Numbered from the stretch's first letter, positions 42,279 to 51,413 are shown. The stretch is 64,000 bases of DNA from Aureimonas endophytica (GCF_014642635.1 NZ_BMIQ01000011.1:1-64000), one strand, 5' to 3'. Numbers and translations are program-made. The notes: generated by a model not told the origin, from the sequence alone.

Positions 42279-43049
42279 TCACGATGCCACATCGAGCGCG
42301 ACGCCGGCATCGTCGAGCGCCGCGCGCCAGCGCTCGTCCGGCAGGCGATCGGTGACGATCCGATCGACGGCGTGAAGCGGAGCGGCGGTGAGGAGCCCCG
42401 GCCCGTCGAACTTGTCGCCGTCGACGAGCAGCACCGTGCGCGCCGCGCTGTCGATGAAGGCGCGCTTCAGCGCCGCGTCCTCGGCATTGGCGACGAGAAG
42501 ACCGCCGTCCGGCGACAGGGCCTTCACCGAGATGAAGGCGCGATCGGCGCGGAAGCGGCGGATCGCCTCCACCGCCAGCGGCCCGGCGAAGGTCATCAGT
42601 TCGCGCCGCCATTCGCCGCCGACCGACAGAAGCTGGTGCGGCATCGCATGCGGGTCGGACAGGAGCGCCACCGAATTGGTGACGAGGGTGAGGCCGCGCC
42701 GCGCGCCGAGCGGCCGGACGATCTCGTGCACGGTGGAGGAGGAATCGAGCATGATCGCCTCGCCATCCCGCACCTCCGCCGCGGCGAGCGCCGCGATGCG
42801 GCGCTTGGCGGCGATGTTCAGCACCGAGCGGGCGGGAAAGGGCAGGTCCTCGCCCTGCGGCGGCGGGGCCGGCAGGGCGCCGCCATGGCAGCGGCGGAGC
42901 AGCCCCGCCTCCTCCAGCTTCAGGAGATCGCGCCGCACCGTCTCGCCGGAGACCGCAAGCGCCCGCGCCACCTCCGCCACGAGCACCCGCCCGTCGCGCC
43001 GCAGGTGGTCGAGGATCGTCTGGAAGCGCTCGTCGGGGAGAAGGCTCAC
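42279..43049 (-). CDS. DeoR-family transcriptional regulator
   Basis: A 256-residue DeoR/GlpR-type repressor: HTH at about 20-55 (VLVAEVARALAVSGETVRRDL) and the sugar-phosphate domain (MLDSSSTVHEIVRPL, LVTNSVALL, RAFISVKALSPDGGL, LVDGDKF). It heads the aldolase-SDR operon and diverges from a VOC protein. A phosphorylated sugar is the likely effector. It is distinct from the DeoR of the amino-sugar operon (different N-terminus and HTH sequence). Confidence 0.9.
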   Translation of the reverse strand: MSLLPDERFQTILDHLRRDGRVLVAEVARALAVSGETVRRDLLKLEEAGLLRRCHGGALPAPPPQGEDLPFPARSVLNIAAKRRIAALAAAEVRDGEAIMLDSSSTVHEIVRPLGARRGLTLVTNSVALLSDPHAMPHQLLSVGGEWRRELMTFAGPLAVEAIRRFRADRAFISVKALSPDGGLLVANAEDAALKRAFIDSAARTVLLVDGDKFDGPGLLTAAPLHAVDRIVTDRLPDERWRAALDDAGVALDVAS

Positions 43050-43160
43050 GGCCGGGCGACCTTTCGAAAGAGAGTGCCGGACACGCCTCGCGACTCGCCC
43101 GGCAATCCGGCTAGAACACGCAAGACGAGCGCGAAGCGACGATCAGCGGAGAGGACGGGC

Positions 43161-43550
43161 ATGCTGCATCACATCGAGATCTATGTCTCGGACCTCGACG
43201 CGTCCCACGCCTTCTGGTCGGCGCTTCTCGCCCGGATCGGCTATGCGGAGACCGGCCGCTGGGCGGAGGGCTTCTCGCTCGCCGCCGGACCCGGTGCCTA
43301 TCTGACCTTCGTGCAGGTCGCCGAGAATCATGCAACGCGGCCCTATCATCGCTGCGGGGTCGGCCTCAACCATCTCGCCTTCCGCGTCGCGGACCGGGCG
43401 ACCGTCGATGCGCTCCGCGATCATTGCCAGGCGACCGGCGTCTCCTGCCTCTACGACGACCGCTATCCCTTCGCGAATGGCGGCGACGACTATTACGCGC
43501 TCTTCGTCGAGGACCCGGACCGGATCAAGGTCGAGTTCGTCGCGGCCTGA
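43161..43550 (+). CDS. VOC (glyoxalase/dioxygenase fold) family protein
   Basis: A 129-residue protein with paired beta-alpha-beta-beta-beta modules of the VOC fold: LHHIEIYVSDLDASHAFW at the start, GLNHLAFRV in the middle and DPDRIKVEFVAA at the end. His3/His4, the His of GLNHLAF and the Glu of KVEF are placed like metal ligands of glyoxalase-type enzymes. GGAGAGGACGGGC precedes the ATG. Reaction unknown. It is divergent from the DeoR gene (111 bp gap). Confidence 0.82.
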   Translation: MLHHIEIYVSDLDASHAFWSALLARIGYAETGRWAEGFSLAAGPGAYLTFVQVAENHATRPYHRCGVGLNHLAFRVADRATVDALRDHCQATGVSCLYDDRYPFANGGDDYYALFVEDPDRIKVEFVAA

Positions 43551-43790
43551 CCTCGGCCGCCGTCGCGCCGCCGGCCTCCGGACCAGGAGGCGCCGATGGC
43601 GGACGTTCTGTCGCGAGCTGGTGCCGGGCAGACGGTTCGGCGCTTGCGTCGCCGCCCTCGCATCGGGTCCTGTCATGCGTCTCGCTTCGAACCGGGGCCG
43701 TGACCGATCTATAGCGCGGCGCGCGGCGGCGCGCCCTCCCCCGATGTCAGGGAATGGCGGAGCCGCGCCCGTCCTTCGCCGGTGCCGGTC
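43551..43790. other. Gap without recognised features
   Basis: A 240-bp stretch between the convergent VOC and phosphotransferase genes. I looked for tRNA-like, hairpin and gene-like structure. There is a GC-rich palindromic patch (GCGCGGCGCGCGGCGGCGCGC near 43713) but no T-run or gene. Confidence 0.4.
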
Positions 43791-44792
43791 TCAGGCGAAG
43801 GCGATCCGCGCCGGACGGGCTGCGAGGTAGCGCTCGGCGAGGGTGACGGTGCCTTGCGTATAGGCCGGACCGAGGGCCTTGGCGGTCGGGGTCTCGGCAT
43901 GCGAGGCGATCCAGGCGGTGAGCTGCATCCGGCGCAGCATGACGAAGGCGGGCAGCATCGCCGCCTGCGCCTCGGCGAAGGGCGCGACGGCGCGATAGCC
44001 CTCCAGCCAGGCCTCCATCAGCGCCGGCACGATCGGCTCGTGCTCGATGAAGCTGACGGCGGCGGCGAAGTCGTAGCCGAACCAGGAGAAGCCGCAATCG
44101 TCGAAGTCGATCACCGCCATCTCTTCGCCCTCGACCAGAAGATTGGCGGCGCGCAGATCGCAATGGACGAGGCCGAAGCGGTCCTCCGCCTCGCCGAAGG
44201 CGGCCGTTTCCGCTTCGAGACGACGATGCAGGCGCTCCAGCACCGCGCGGCCCGGCGCGTCGAGGCCGAAGGCATCGCGCCAGTCGCCCCAGTAAGCCCT
44301 GGACCCGAGGATCGTCGCGAAGTTCCAGCGCTTGCGGGTGAACCTTTCCGGCCGGGTCCAGCTTTTGGCATGGCGATGCAGGCGGGCGTTGATCGCGCCG
44401 AGATGGCGGAACCAGCGCGGCAGGTCGTCCCCCGCCTCCGGCTCGCGCCCGCCCCGATGCTCGAAGGCGACGACATGGCGCCGCGTGTCGCCGTTCTCGA
44501 AGGCGACGAGCAGCTTTCCGTCGCGCGTCGGCACCGGGCGAGGCGTCGGGACCACGTCGGCCGCGCGCAAAGCCTCGATCCAGGCAAGCTCCGAGGCGAT
44601 CTCCGCTTCGGTGTGATAGTCCGGCCGATGGACGCGCAGGATCAGCCGCCGGTCCGGCTCCTTCAAAAGGAAGGTGGCGTTTTCCGAGACCGTCAGAAGC
44701 GAAAGTGCCGCCGCCGGCCCGAAGCCCCAGAGCGGCAGGAGGCCGCGCAGATCCGCCGCGAGCCGGGCCAGGAAGGCGGCGTCGTAGAGCAT
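43791..44792 (-). CDS. Phosphotransferase (APH/choline-kinase-like) family protein
   Basis: A 333-residue kinase-fold protein. The catalytic loop HCDLRAANLL (Brenner motif H-x-D with downstream Asn) and the metal-binding DFDDCGFSWFGYD are intact, and VSENATFLL and LRVHRPDYHT form the N-lobe nucleotide site. Closest families are the stress-response kinase SrkA/homoserine-kinase-II-like and aminoglycoside-phosphotransferase-like proteins. Substrate could be a small metabolite or protein. The gene stands alone, convergent with the VOC gene. Confidence 0.82.
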   Translation of the reverse strand: MLYDAAFLARLAADLRGLLPLWGFGPAAALSLLTVSENATFLLKEPDRRLILRVHRPDYHTEAEIASELAWIEALRAADVVPTPRPVPTRDGKLLVAFENGDTRRHVVAFEHRGGREPEAGDDLPRWFRHLGAINARLHRHAKSWTRPERFTRKRWNFATILGSRAYWGDWRDAFGLDAPGRAVLERLHRRLEAETAAFGEAEDRFGLVHCDLRAANLLVEGEEMAVIDFDDCGFSWFGYDFAAAVSFIEHEPIVPALMEAWLEGYRAVAPFAEAQAAMLPAFVMLRRMQLTAWIASHAETPTAKALGPAYTQGTVTLAERYLAARPARIAFA

Positions 44793-45166
44793 GGAGAATC
44801 CTCGTCTTCACCGCCGCCGGAGGCGCCGCGCCTCGCCGATCGACTCGGCCGGTGCTCCTAGCAGAGGTCCGGGGACGGCGCGAAGGGGTCGGGCGGCGGC
44901 GAAGGGCGACCGGCCTGGCAGCGTCCGCGAAGGCACTTCGACCACCGCACCTCTGTTATGATCTTTATCGACTGCGTTTCAGCTTCGTCGTCCCGGCCTT
45001 GAGCCGGGACCCATGCCGTCCACGAAACCGCAGGGATGAGGTTGGAGACGCGGCCTCCCTCCGCGTCGTTTCCTGCCCGTCGCGACCGGCTTGGAATGGA
45101 TCCTGGCTCAAGGCCGGGATGACGAAGCGGCAGGGCAAGCGGGTCTCCGGAAGGGCGCGAAAGTCT
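44793..45166. other. Gene-free gap with one palindromic element
   Basis: A 374-bp gap between the phosphotransferase start and the GGDEF-EAL stop. It contains the element at 44986-45124 and, just before it, an AT-rich segment with TATGAT at about 44957 that could be a -10 box. No gene is supported. Confidence 0.55.
44986..45124. repeat. Dispersed palindromic element, copy 5
   Basis: Arms at 44986-45011 and 45099-45124, matching copies 1 and 2 except for a few substitutions (CGTCGTCC; GATCCTGGC). The loop retains the CCATGCC and GACCGGCTTGGAATGG blocks, so the loop is conserved as well as the arms. Confidence 0.8.
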
Positions 45167-47380
45167 TCACAGCCCGGCGGCGGCGGGGTGGCGGAGGTCG
45201 GCCGCCCGATAGGCGCCGGGGCTTGCCATCGCCAACGGGGCCGGACGGTCGAGCGGCGCCGGTCCGGCCGGGGCGGCCAGGAAGCGTTCGGCGAAGTCGC
45301 CCGCCGCCGCCGGCCGGCCGAAGAGATAGCCCTGACCCTCCAGGCAGCCGCCGTCGCCGAGCCGCAGTTCCTGTTCCATCGTCTCGACGCCCTCGGCGAT
45401 GACCGAGACGCCGAGCCGGCGCCCGAGGAGCAGGATCGCCTCGACCACCGCCGCGTCGAGACCGGAGACGATCATGCCCTGGACGAAGCTGCGGTCGATC
45501 TTCAGCCGCGTCAGCGGAAAGTCGCGCAGGCTGGCGAAGGAGGCGTAGCCGGTGCCGTAATCGTCGAAGGCGATGCCGAGCCCCCGCGTCTTCAGGTCGG
45601 CGAGCCGCGCCTTCAGCCCGGCATCGGCGGAAAGCTGCACGGTTTCCGGCAGTTCCAGTTCCAGCGCCTCGGCCGGCAGGTCGTGCGCCGCCAGCGCCCG
45701 CGCCACTTTCTCCGGCAGGGCGGGGTCCCGCAGCTGCGAGGCGAAGAGATTGGCGGCGATGCGGAAATCCGGCATCCGCCGCCGCCATTCGGCCGCCTGG
45801 CGGCAGGCTTCCCAGAGGATCCAGTCGCCGACCGCCATGGAGAGCGGGCTCTTTTCCAGAACCGGCAGGAAGCCGGCCGGCGCCATCAGCCCCTTCTCGG
45901 GATGGCGCCAGCGCAGCAGCGCCTCGGCGCCGATGAGCCGGCGGTCGGCCAGCCGATATTGCGGCTGGTAGAAGAGCTCGAACTCGCCCCGTTCCACCGC
46001 CGCGCGCAGTTGGCGGCGGGTATTGCCGAGATCGATCGCCGCCTGCCGCAACTCGGGCGCAAAATAGCGGAAGCGGCCGCGCCCCTCGCGCTTGGCCGCG
46101 TAGAGCGCGCTGTCGGCCGAGGACAGGAGCTCCGTCGCCTCGGTGCCATGATCCGGCGCCGTGGCGATGCCGATGCTGGCGCCCACCAGCACTTCCGCCT
46201 CGTCGAGCGGGATGGGCCGCGATATGGCGGCGATCAGCGCTTCGGCGAGGGCCGCGCAACGGCCGAGCGCGTTCTCGCCAGCGACGACGAGGGCGAATTC
46301 GTCGCCGCCGAAGCGCGCCAGGACGTCGTCCGGCACGACGGTCGCCAGCATGCGGGCGCTCACCACCTTCAGCACCGCGTCGCCGCTCTCGTGGCCGAGC
46401 GCGTCGTTGATCTCCTTGAAGCCGTCGAGATCGATCATCAGCACGGCGAAGGGGCCTGTGTCCTCGATCGCCGCGATATGCCGGGTCAGCGCCGGGCGGT
46501 TGGGCAGGCCCGTCAGCGGATCGGTGCGGGCGAGTTCGGCCAGCCGCGCCTCCCGCGCCTTCCGCTCGCGCGCGTCCCGCGTGATGAAGCCGAAGCAGGG
46601 GCGCCCGCCCTCCAGCCAGCTCGAAGTGGAGAGTTCGACGGGCAGAAGCCGGCCCTCGCGGTCCAAGAGCTCGTATTCCCTCATCCCGCCGACGGCTGCC
46701 ATGGCCCGGGTCAGGAAATCGCCCTTGGCCTGGATCTCCCGGGTCGTCACGCGGTCGACCGGGCGGCCGAGGATCTCGGCCCGCGGGATGCCGTGCAGCC
46801 TTTCGGCGGCATCGTTCCAGAAAGTGACGATGCCGGCCTCGTCCGTGCAGCAGATGCCGTCCGGCGCGGCCGCCGCGATCTGGAGGAAGCGGTTCCGGCT
46901 CGCCTCGTGCGCATGGGCGAGGCGCTCCATCTCGGAAGTCGCGTCGCGACGGATCTCGGCCGCCGCCGCCTCGCCCTCCTGGATGTCGATCAGCGAACCG
47001 CACATGCGCGTCGGCATGCCCAGCGCGTCGTGGACGACGCCGCCGATCCCGCGAAACCAGCGATAGCTGCCGTCGGCATGGCGCAGGCGGAACTTGACGT
47101 CGTAATGGGTGACGGGGGCGGTGTCGGTGAAGAGCCGCCCCAGTTCCTTGAGCATCGCGTCCACGTCGTCGGCATGGAGGCGGTCGCGCCAGGATTGATA
47201 GAGGTCGGGAAACCCGGCTTCCGTGTCATGGCCGACGAGCCGGCGATATTCCGCCGAATAGGCCCAGCGGCTGTCGGGATGGAACGGGTCGCCGTCGACG
47301 ATGAAGGCGTCGAAGAGACCCACGCCGGCATGGCGGCTGAGAAGCTTGAGCACGTCGGGACTGCCGGTCTTGAACGTCAA
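45167..47380 (-). CDS. PAS-PAS-GGDEF-EAL cyclic-di-GMP signalling protein
   Basis: A 737-residue soluble protein. Two PAS/PAC sensor domains (about 1-135 and 165-285), a GGDEF domain (about 290-450) with intact GGDEF at 358-362, and an EAL domain (about 465-715). In the EAL part, Glu486 of EALLRW, the Asn of ANLFASQL, DDYGTGYASF, KIDRSF and AEGVET are all present, so the phosphodiesterase site looks complete. The second Glu motif reads ELPET rather than the common LELTE. Both activities may exist, tuned by the PAS domains. No membrane segment is seen. It stands alone with its own AT-rich upstream gap. Confidence 0.93.
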   Translation of the reverse strand: MTFKTGSPDVLKLLSRHAGVGLFDAFIVDGDPFHPDSRWAYSAEYRRLVGHDTEAGFPDLYQSWRDRLHADDVDAMLKELGRLFTDTAPVTHYDVKFRLRHADGSYRWFRGIGGVVHDALGMPTRMCGSLIDIQEGEAAAAEIRRDATSEMERLAHAHEASRNRFLQIAAAAPDGICCTDEAGIVTFWNDAAERLHGIPRAEILGRPVDRVTTREIQAKGDFLTRAMAAVGGMREYELLDREGRLLPVELSTSSWLEGGRPCFGFITRDARERKAREARLAELARTDPLTGLPNRPALTRHIAAIEDTGPFAVLMIDLDGFKEINDALGHESGDAVLKVVSARMLATVVPDDVLARFGGDEFALVVAGENALGRCAALAEALIAAISRPIPLDEAEVLVGASIGIATAPDHGTEATELLSSADSALYAAKREGRGRFRYFAPELRQAAIDLGNTRRQLRAAVERGEFELFYQPQYRLADRRLIGAEALLRWRHPEKGLMAPAGFLPVLEKSPLSMAVGDWILWEACRQAAEWRRRMPDFRIAANLFASQLRDPALPEKVARALAAHDLPAEALELELPETVQLSADAGLKARLADLKTRGLGIAFDDYGTGYASFASLRDFPLTRLKIDRSFVQGMIVSGLDAAVVEAILLLGRRLGVSVIAEGVETMEQELRLGDGGCLEGQGYLFGRPAAAGDFAERFLAAPAGPAPLDRPAPLAMASPGAYRAADLRHPAAAGL

Positions 47381-47624
47381 GCGTCGATCCTCCCATCGTC
47401 CTGCCGCCGGCCCCGCGCAACGGCGCCGGGCGCTCCGGCCCCGATCTACTTAGAAGGGATTTTGCGGAGACGGTCTCTAGGAATGGTTGATTGGCCGGCT
47501 GATATTTTGCCGCCCACATTCTCCACCACGTTTTTTCGTCGCGAGTTGGCGGCAAGGTTAGCGCGTCATAAACAAGTCGGCGGCAAGGGCGCGACGCGGC
47601 CGGCGGCCGGCGGCGCCCGTGGCG
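47381..47624. other. Gap with AT-rich patch upstream of the GGDEF-EAL gene
   Basis: A 244-bp gap. Positions 47440-47580 are noticeably AT-richer than average (GATATTTTGCC, ACGTTTTTTCGTCG) and probably hold the promoter of the GGDEF-EAL gene, which reads leftwards, and the end of the esterase operon. A TTTTTT run at about 47531-47536 could belong to a weak terminator, but no stable stem precedes it on the relevant strand. Confidence 0.4.
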
Positions 47625-48356
47625 TCAGACGTAGAGCGCCGCCATCCGCCGCCAGGCGCCCGCGCTATGGGCGCGTCCGTTCCAGAAATGCAAGGCGTGC
47701 CCCACGGCCTTCTCGTGAAGCAGACGGCTGAGATGCCGGTTGTTCTCCAGGAAGGGGTCCGCATCGCCGATCGCGAGAACGATGTCGAGCTCGCGCAACC
47801 GTTCGAGCCGCCAGTCGCCCCCGGCGAGACCCGGCAGGAAATGCGTCGGGGTGCGGAAATAGATGTCGTCGTCGTAATAGCCGTCGAAGAGGTCGCCGAA
47901 GCTTTCGACCCGCAAGGTCAGGTCGTAGCGGCCGGAGAGCGCGACGAGCTTGCGGAAGAGATGCGGATGCCGGAAGACGAGGCTCGCCGCCTGGAAGGCG
48001 CCGAGGCTGCATCCCATCGCCATGGTGCAGTCATGGCCGTTCAGCGCCGCCATCAGCGGCAGGACCTCGTGCAGCACGTAGTCCTCGAGCGCGGCATGGC
48101 GGCGGATGCGTTCGGCCGGATGGCGGCCGGCGTCGTAGAAGCTCTCGCGCGCCAGCCCCTCGATGCAATAGAGCTGGAGATGGCCCGCCCGCACCTTGTC
48201 GGCGAGGCTGGAGACGAGGTTCAGCGTCTCGTATTCCCAGAAACGGCCCTCGCGCGTCGGAAACATCAGCACCTTCGCGCCGGCATGGCCGAAGATCAGG
48301 AGTTCCATGTCGCGATCGAGCCGCGAACTGTACCAGCGTCGATAATCGCGCCTCAT
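47625..48356 (-). CDS. Alpha/beta-hydrolase esterase-like protein
   Basis: A 243-residue alpha/beta hydrolase of the putative-esterase (EstD-like) type. The nucleophile elbow GCSLG places Ser117, with Asp in GDADPFLENN and a C-terminal His in NGRAHSAGAWRRM completing a likely triad. There is no signal peptide. Its ATG overlaps the stop of the CE7-like esterase by 4 bp, and it is last in the five-gene operon. It may deacylate an intermediate or serve a transferase role; substrate unknown. Confidence 0.78.
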   Translation of the reverse strand: MRRDYRRWYSSRLDRDMELLIFGHAGAKVLMFPTREGRFWEYETLNLVSSLADKVRAGHLQLYCIEGLARESFYDAGRHPAERIRRHAALEDYVLHEVLPLMAALNGHDCTMAMGCSLGAFQAASLVFRHPHLFRKLVALSGRYDLTLRVESFGDLFDGYYDDDIYFRTPTHFLPGLAGGDWRLERLRELDIVLAIGDADPFLENNRHLSRLLHEKAVGHALHFWNGRAHSAGAWRRMAALYV

Positions 48357-49318
48357 GGTGCCCGGAAGAATTCGCCGACCCTCTCGCGAAGCATGGCTCC
48401 CTGATCCGCCATGCCAGGATAGTCGGTATGGCCCGCATCCAGGATGAAGCTTTCATGAAGGCTCGATGACGCCAGCGCATTGGCGATCGAGAACTGGCAG
48501 GGCGGGGCGACCGCCGGGTCGAAGCGGGCGGGCGCGACGAGCATCGGCACGGTGATCAGCGTCGCGGCGCTGGCCGCGTCGAAGAAGGCCAGCGTCTCCG
48601 CCACTTCCGGGTGCCGCCTTCGATAGGCCTGGACGGCGGCGGCGCTGCCGATCGAGGGCAGGCTCAGCCAGAGCGGCATGTTGCCGAAGGTCGGCACGGT
48701 GAGCTGGCCGCGATCGAGGCGCGCGTCGAAGGCGAGGGCGAGCGCGCCGATTCCGCCGCCGAAGCTGATGCCGCTATAGCCGACGCGGCCGGCGATTTCG
48801 GGATGGAGCGCGAGAAGCGCCGAGACGGCGAGCCAGAGATCCTCGACGCAGCCGCCGAGCACGTAGCGCTCCGGTTTGTCGATGTCGTGCAGCACATGCC
48901 AGGCCGGATTGGCGGAGATCGCCGGATGCCGGCTGCGCGACAGGCCGCGACAGCAGGGAAAGAGCAGGGCCGTCGCCTCGACCGGCAGGTCGAGATCCGG
49001 CGCCTCGCGCCCGCCATAGCCATGGCCGACGACGAGGCCGCGCCGCACCTCGCCCCGGCGCGGCAGCAGGAGCCAGCCGCCGATCGCGCAGCCGTCGGTG
49101 GAAGTGAAGGCGAGGTCGAAGACCCGCCAGTCGGGATGGTCGCTGGAGTCGGGCGAAAGGCGCGGGCGCGGCTCGACGGCGAGCGCCCGCCGATACCGCG
49201 CCTCCCAGAACTCGCGGAAGCCCGACGGCGCGGCCGGGGCCCGCAGCGCCCGCAGCGCGTCGAGCCCCATGCCATGGGTCGGATCGAAGCCGTAGGAGTG
49301 GTCGGTCGGAATGCTCAT
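48353..49318 (-). CDS. Acetylxylan-esterase (CE7)-like hydrolase
   Basis: A 321-residue alpha/beta hydrolase with the AXE1/CE7 pattern: long N-terminal cap, GWLLLPRRGEVRRGLVVGHGYGG, nucleophile Ser185 in GISFGGG, Asp in PARFDPAVAPPCQF and His in DAGHTDYPG. The family removes acetyl groups from sugars or related esters. The start at 49318 (MSIPTDHSY) is preferred to an upstream ATG at 49390, which would overlap the preceding oxidase gene. It lacks a signal peptide, so it acts in the cytoplasm, presumably on an imported acylated compound. Confidence 0.83.
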   Translation of the reverse strand: MSIPTDHSYGFDPTHGMGLDALRALRAPAAPSGFREFWEARYRRALAVEPRPRLSPDSSDHPDWRVFDLAFTSTDGCAIGGWLLLPRRGEVRRGLVVGHGYGGREAPDLDLPVEATALLFPCCRGLSRSRHPAISANPAWHVLHDIDKPERYVLGGCVEDLWLAVSALLALHPEIAGRVGYSGISFGGGIGALALAFDARLDRGQLTVPTFGNMPLWLSLPSIGSAAAVQAYRRRHPEVAETLAFFDAASAATLITVPMLVAPARFDPAVAPPCQFSIANALASSSLHESFILDAGHTDYPGMADQGAMLRERVGEFFRAP

Positions 49319-49367
49319 GGCGCGCTTGTCGCGTGCCGCGCGAGCGGGGACAAGCGGCCGGCCGATC

Positions 49368-50606
49368 CTAGCCGAGCAGCATCCGCACATGGTCGTTGAG
49401 GAAGCGGCCGGCGGGGTCGAGGCGGCGGCGCAAGGCGCGGAAGTCGTCGGCGCGGGGATAGAGCTCCGTCACGTCCTCGGTGTCGAGGAAATGCAGCTTG
49501 CCCCAGTGCGGCCGCGAGCCGTAGCGCCGCAGGATCGCGTCGACATCGCGCAGGTAGTCCCAATAGTCGATGCCCGGCCCGCCCGAGACGGAGAGCGTGA
49601 TCGAATCCTGCCGGTGGAAGGGGCTCATCCAGGCCTCGTCGCCGGCGGTGAAGCGATATTCGATCGGATAGATGCAGTTCGTATGCTTGGTCAGCATCAG
49701 TTCGCGCACCGCCCGCACCGCCGCCTTCCCGTGCTCCACCGGCACGGCATATTCGAGCTCGTGGAAGTTCGGCACATAGTCGATCGGATAGATCTCCGAC
49801 GAATAGGCGATCCGCTCGAAGGGCGATTCGAGCGCCGGCCGGTCGGTGATGTCCATCACCTTCATCTCGCAGACATCGGCCGTGGCGCGCGTCGTCGAAA
49901 GCGGCGCGTCGCGCGTGTCGGCGAGGCAGTAGAGATGGCGGCTTTCCGGCACCGGGCACCAGAAGAAGCCGAAATGGCGATGCGTCGCCGCCAGCTCGTC
50001 ATGGCGCGCCATGCAGGTCTCGAAATCGTCGCGCCAGAGATGTTCGTGAAGATTGTAGGCGGGCACGGTGTCGAGCGTGATCGCCGAGATGACGCCGAGC
50101 GTGCCGAGCGAGACGCGGGAGGCGAGGAGGAGGTCCGGGTCCGAACCGTCCACCGCCAGCACCGAGCCGTCCGGCTGGACGAGGCGCAGGCCGGCGATCT
50201 GCGAGGCGAGGCAGCCGAGCGTCGCGCCGGTGCCGTGCGTGCCGGTGGTGAAGGCGCCGGCGATCGCCTGGCTGTCGATGTCGCCCTGGTTGGCGAGCGA
50301 CAGGCCGAGTTCCTTCAGCGCCCGCCCCACATCGCCGATGCGCGTGCCGGCCGCGACCGTCACCCGCGTGCCGTCGACGGCAAGGACCCCGGTCATTCCC
50401 GCCAGCGACAGGCGCAGCCCCGTCGTGCCGACGACCGGCGTGAAGGAATGGCCGGAGCCGGCGACGCGGACCGGCAGGTCCAGGCGGCCCGCCTCCGCCA
50501 CCATCTCGCAAAGCTCGGCCTCCTCCGTCGGCTCCGCCTTGTAGCGCGAGATGCAGGACTGGTTGCCGACCCAGTTGCGCCAGAGGCCGCCTTTCTCGAA
50601 TGCCAT
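49368..50606 (-). CDS. FAD-linked sugar 1,4-lactone oxidase-like protein (ALO family)
   Basis: A 412-residue VAO-fold flavoprotein. Blocks: RVAGSGHSFTPV with His53 in the position of the covalent-FAD histidine, GDIDSQAIAGAFTTGTHGTG, and the ALO C-terminal domain (RPHWGKLHFLDT; LDPAGRFLNDHVRMLLG). The family oxidises aldono-1,4-lactones or polyols with O2 or another acceptor. It lacks a signal peptide. It sits 13 bp after an SDR gene and upstream of the CE7-like esterase, so oxidative processing of a sugar-like compound is plausible. The exact substrate cannot be stated. Confidence 0.85.
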   Translation of the reverse strand: MAFEKGGLWRNWVGNQSCISRYKAEPTEEAELCEMVAEAGRLDLPVRVAGSGHSFTPVVGTTGLRLSLAGMTGVLAVDGTRVTVAAGTRIGDVGRALKELGLSLANQGDIDSQAIAGAFTTGTHGTGATLGCLASQIAGLRLVQPDGSVLAVDGSDPDLLLASRVSLGTLGVISAITLDTVPAYNLHEHLWRDDFETCMARHDELAATHRHFGFFWCPVPESRHLYCLADTRDAPLSTTRATADVCEMKVMDITDRPALESPFERIAYSSEIYPIDYVPNFHELEYAVPVEHGKAAVRAVRELMLTKHTNCIYPIEYRFTAGDEAWMSPFHRQDSITLSVSGGPGIDYWDYLRDVDAILRRYGSRPHWGKLHFLDTEDVTELYPRADDFRALRRRLDPAGRFLNDHVRMLLG

Positions 50607-50619
50607 CGTGGCCGCTTCC

Positions 50620-51387
50620 TCAGATGGCGGTGAAGCCGTTATCGACGAAGAGATGGGCGCCGTTGACGAAGCTCGCCTCGTCGCTGAGGAGGAACAGGGC
50701 GGCGCTCGCCACCTCTTCCGGCCGGCACATGCGCCCCTGGCCCGCCGCGATCGCCGCTTCCGAGGCGTCGACGCCGTAGCGGGTGAGCTGCTCCACCTCG
50801 CGATGGCCGTGGCTCGTCGCGATGAAGCCCGGACAGACGGCGTTGCAGCGGATGTTGCGGTCGCGGAACTCGACGCCGATCGCCCGGGCGAACATATGCA
50901 CGGCGCCCTTGGTCAGATCGTAGAGCACCTCGGCCGGCGTCGCCGCCACCGCCGAGATCGAGGAAGTGCAGACGATCGCCCCGCCGCCCGCCGCGATCAT
51001 GCCGGGCAGGACGGCGCGCGTCATCAGGAACATCGAGCGGACATTCACGTCCATCAGCCAGTCGTAATCCTCGTCCGTGGTCTCCAGAAAGGGCTTCACC
51101 ACGATCGAGCCGGCATGGTTGAAGAGCGCGACCGGCGGGCCGAAGGCGGCGGCCGCCTTCGCCACCGCCGCGTCCACCGCCTCGCGCCTGGAGACGTCGG
51201 CCTCGGCGAAGATCGCCTCGCCGCCCTCGGCGCGGATCGCCTCGGCCAGCGCCTCGCCCTTGTCGCGCTGGCGGTCGACGATCGCCACACGCGCTCCTTC
51301 CCGGGCGAAGAGCCGCGCCGCCGCCGCGCCGCAGCCATCCGCCCCGCCGGAGACGAGCGTGCTCCGGCCCTGCAAGCGTTTCGTCAT
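50620..51387 (-). CDS. SDR family oxidoreductase
   Basis: A 255-residue SDR with an unusual cofactor loop SGGADGCGAAAARLF (Cys in place of the common Ile of GxxxGIG), NHAG in place of NNAG, an active-site region SSISAVAATPAEVLYDLTKG with Ser, Tyr and Lys, and C-terminus FVDNGFTAI. GGGAGG precedes the ATG. It follows the APC permease gene by 26 bp and belongs to the same operon. Catalytic residues are present, so it is probably active. Substrate unknown. Confidence 0.85.
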   Translation of the reverse strand: MTKRLQGRSTLVSGGADGCGAAAARLFAREGARVAIVDRQRDKGEALAEAIRAEGGEAIFAEADVSRREAVDAAVAKAAAAFGPPVALFNHAGSIVVKPFLETTDEDYDWLMDVNVRSMFLMTRAVLPGMIAAGGGAIVCTSSISAVAATPAEVLYDLTKGAVHMFARAIGVEFRDRNIRCNAVCPGFIATSHGHREVEQLTRYGVDASEAAIAAGQGRMCRPEEVASAALFLLSDEASFVNGAHLFVDNGFTAI

Positions 51388-51413
51388 TGCGGGCGCCTCC
51401 CTTGCGCGGCCTG

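Noticed and set aside
43551-43790. Possible tRNA or small RNA gene in the gap
   Set aside because: No cloverleaf with a T-loop consensus could be built, and the palindromic patch is simple GC-rich sequence.
48353-49390. Upstream ATG start for the CE7-like esterase
   Set aside because: It would overlap the preceding oxidase gene by 23 bp and add a Cys/Arg-rich extension without family support.
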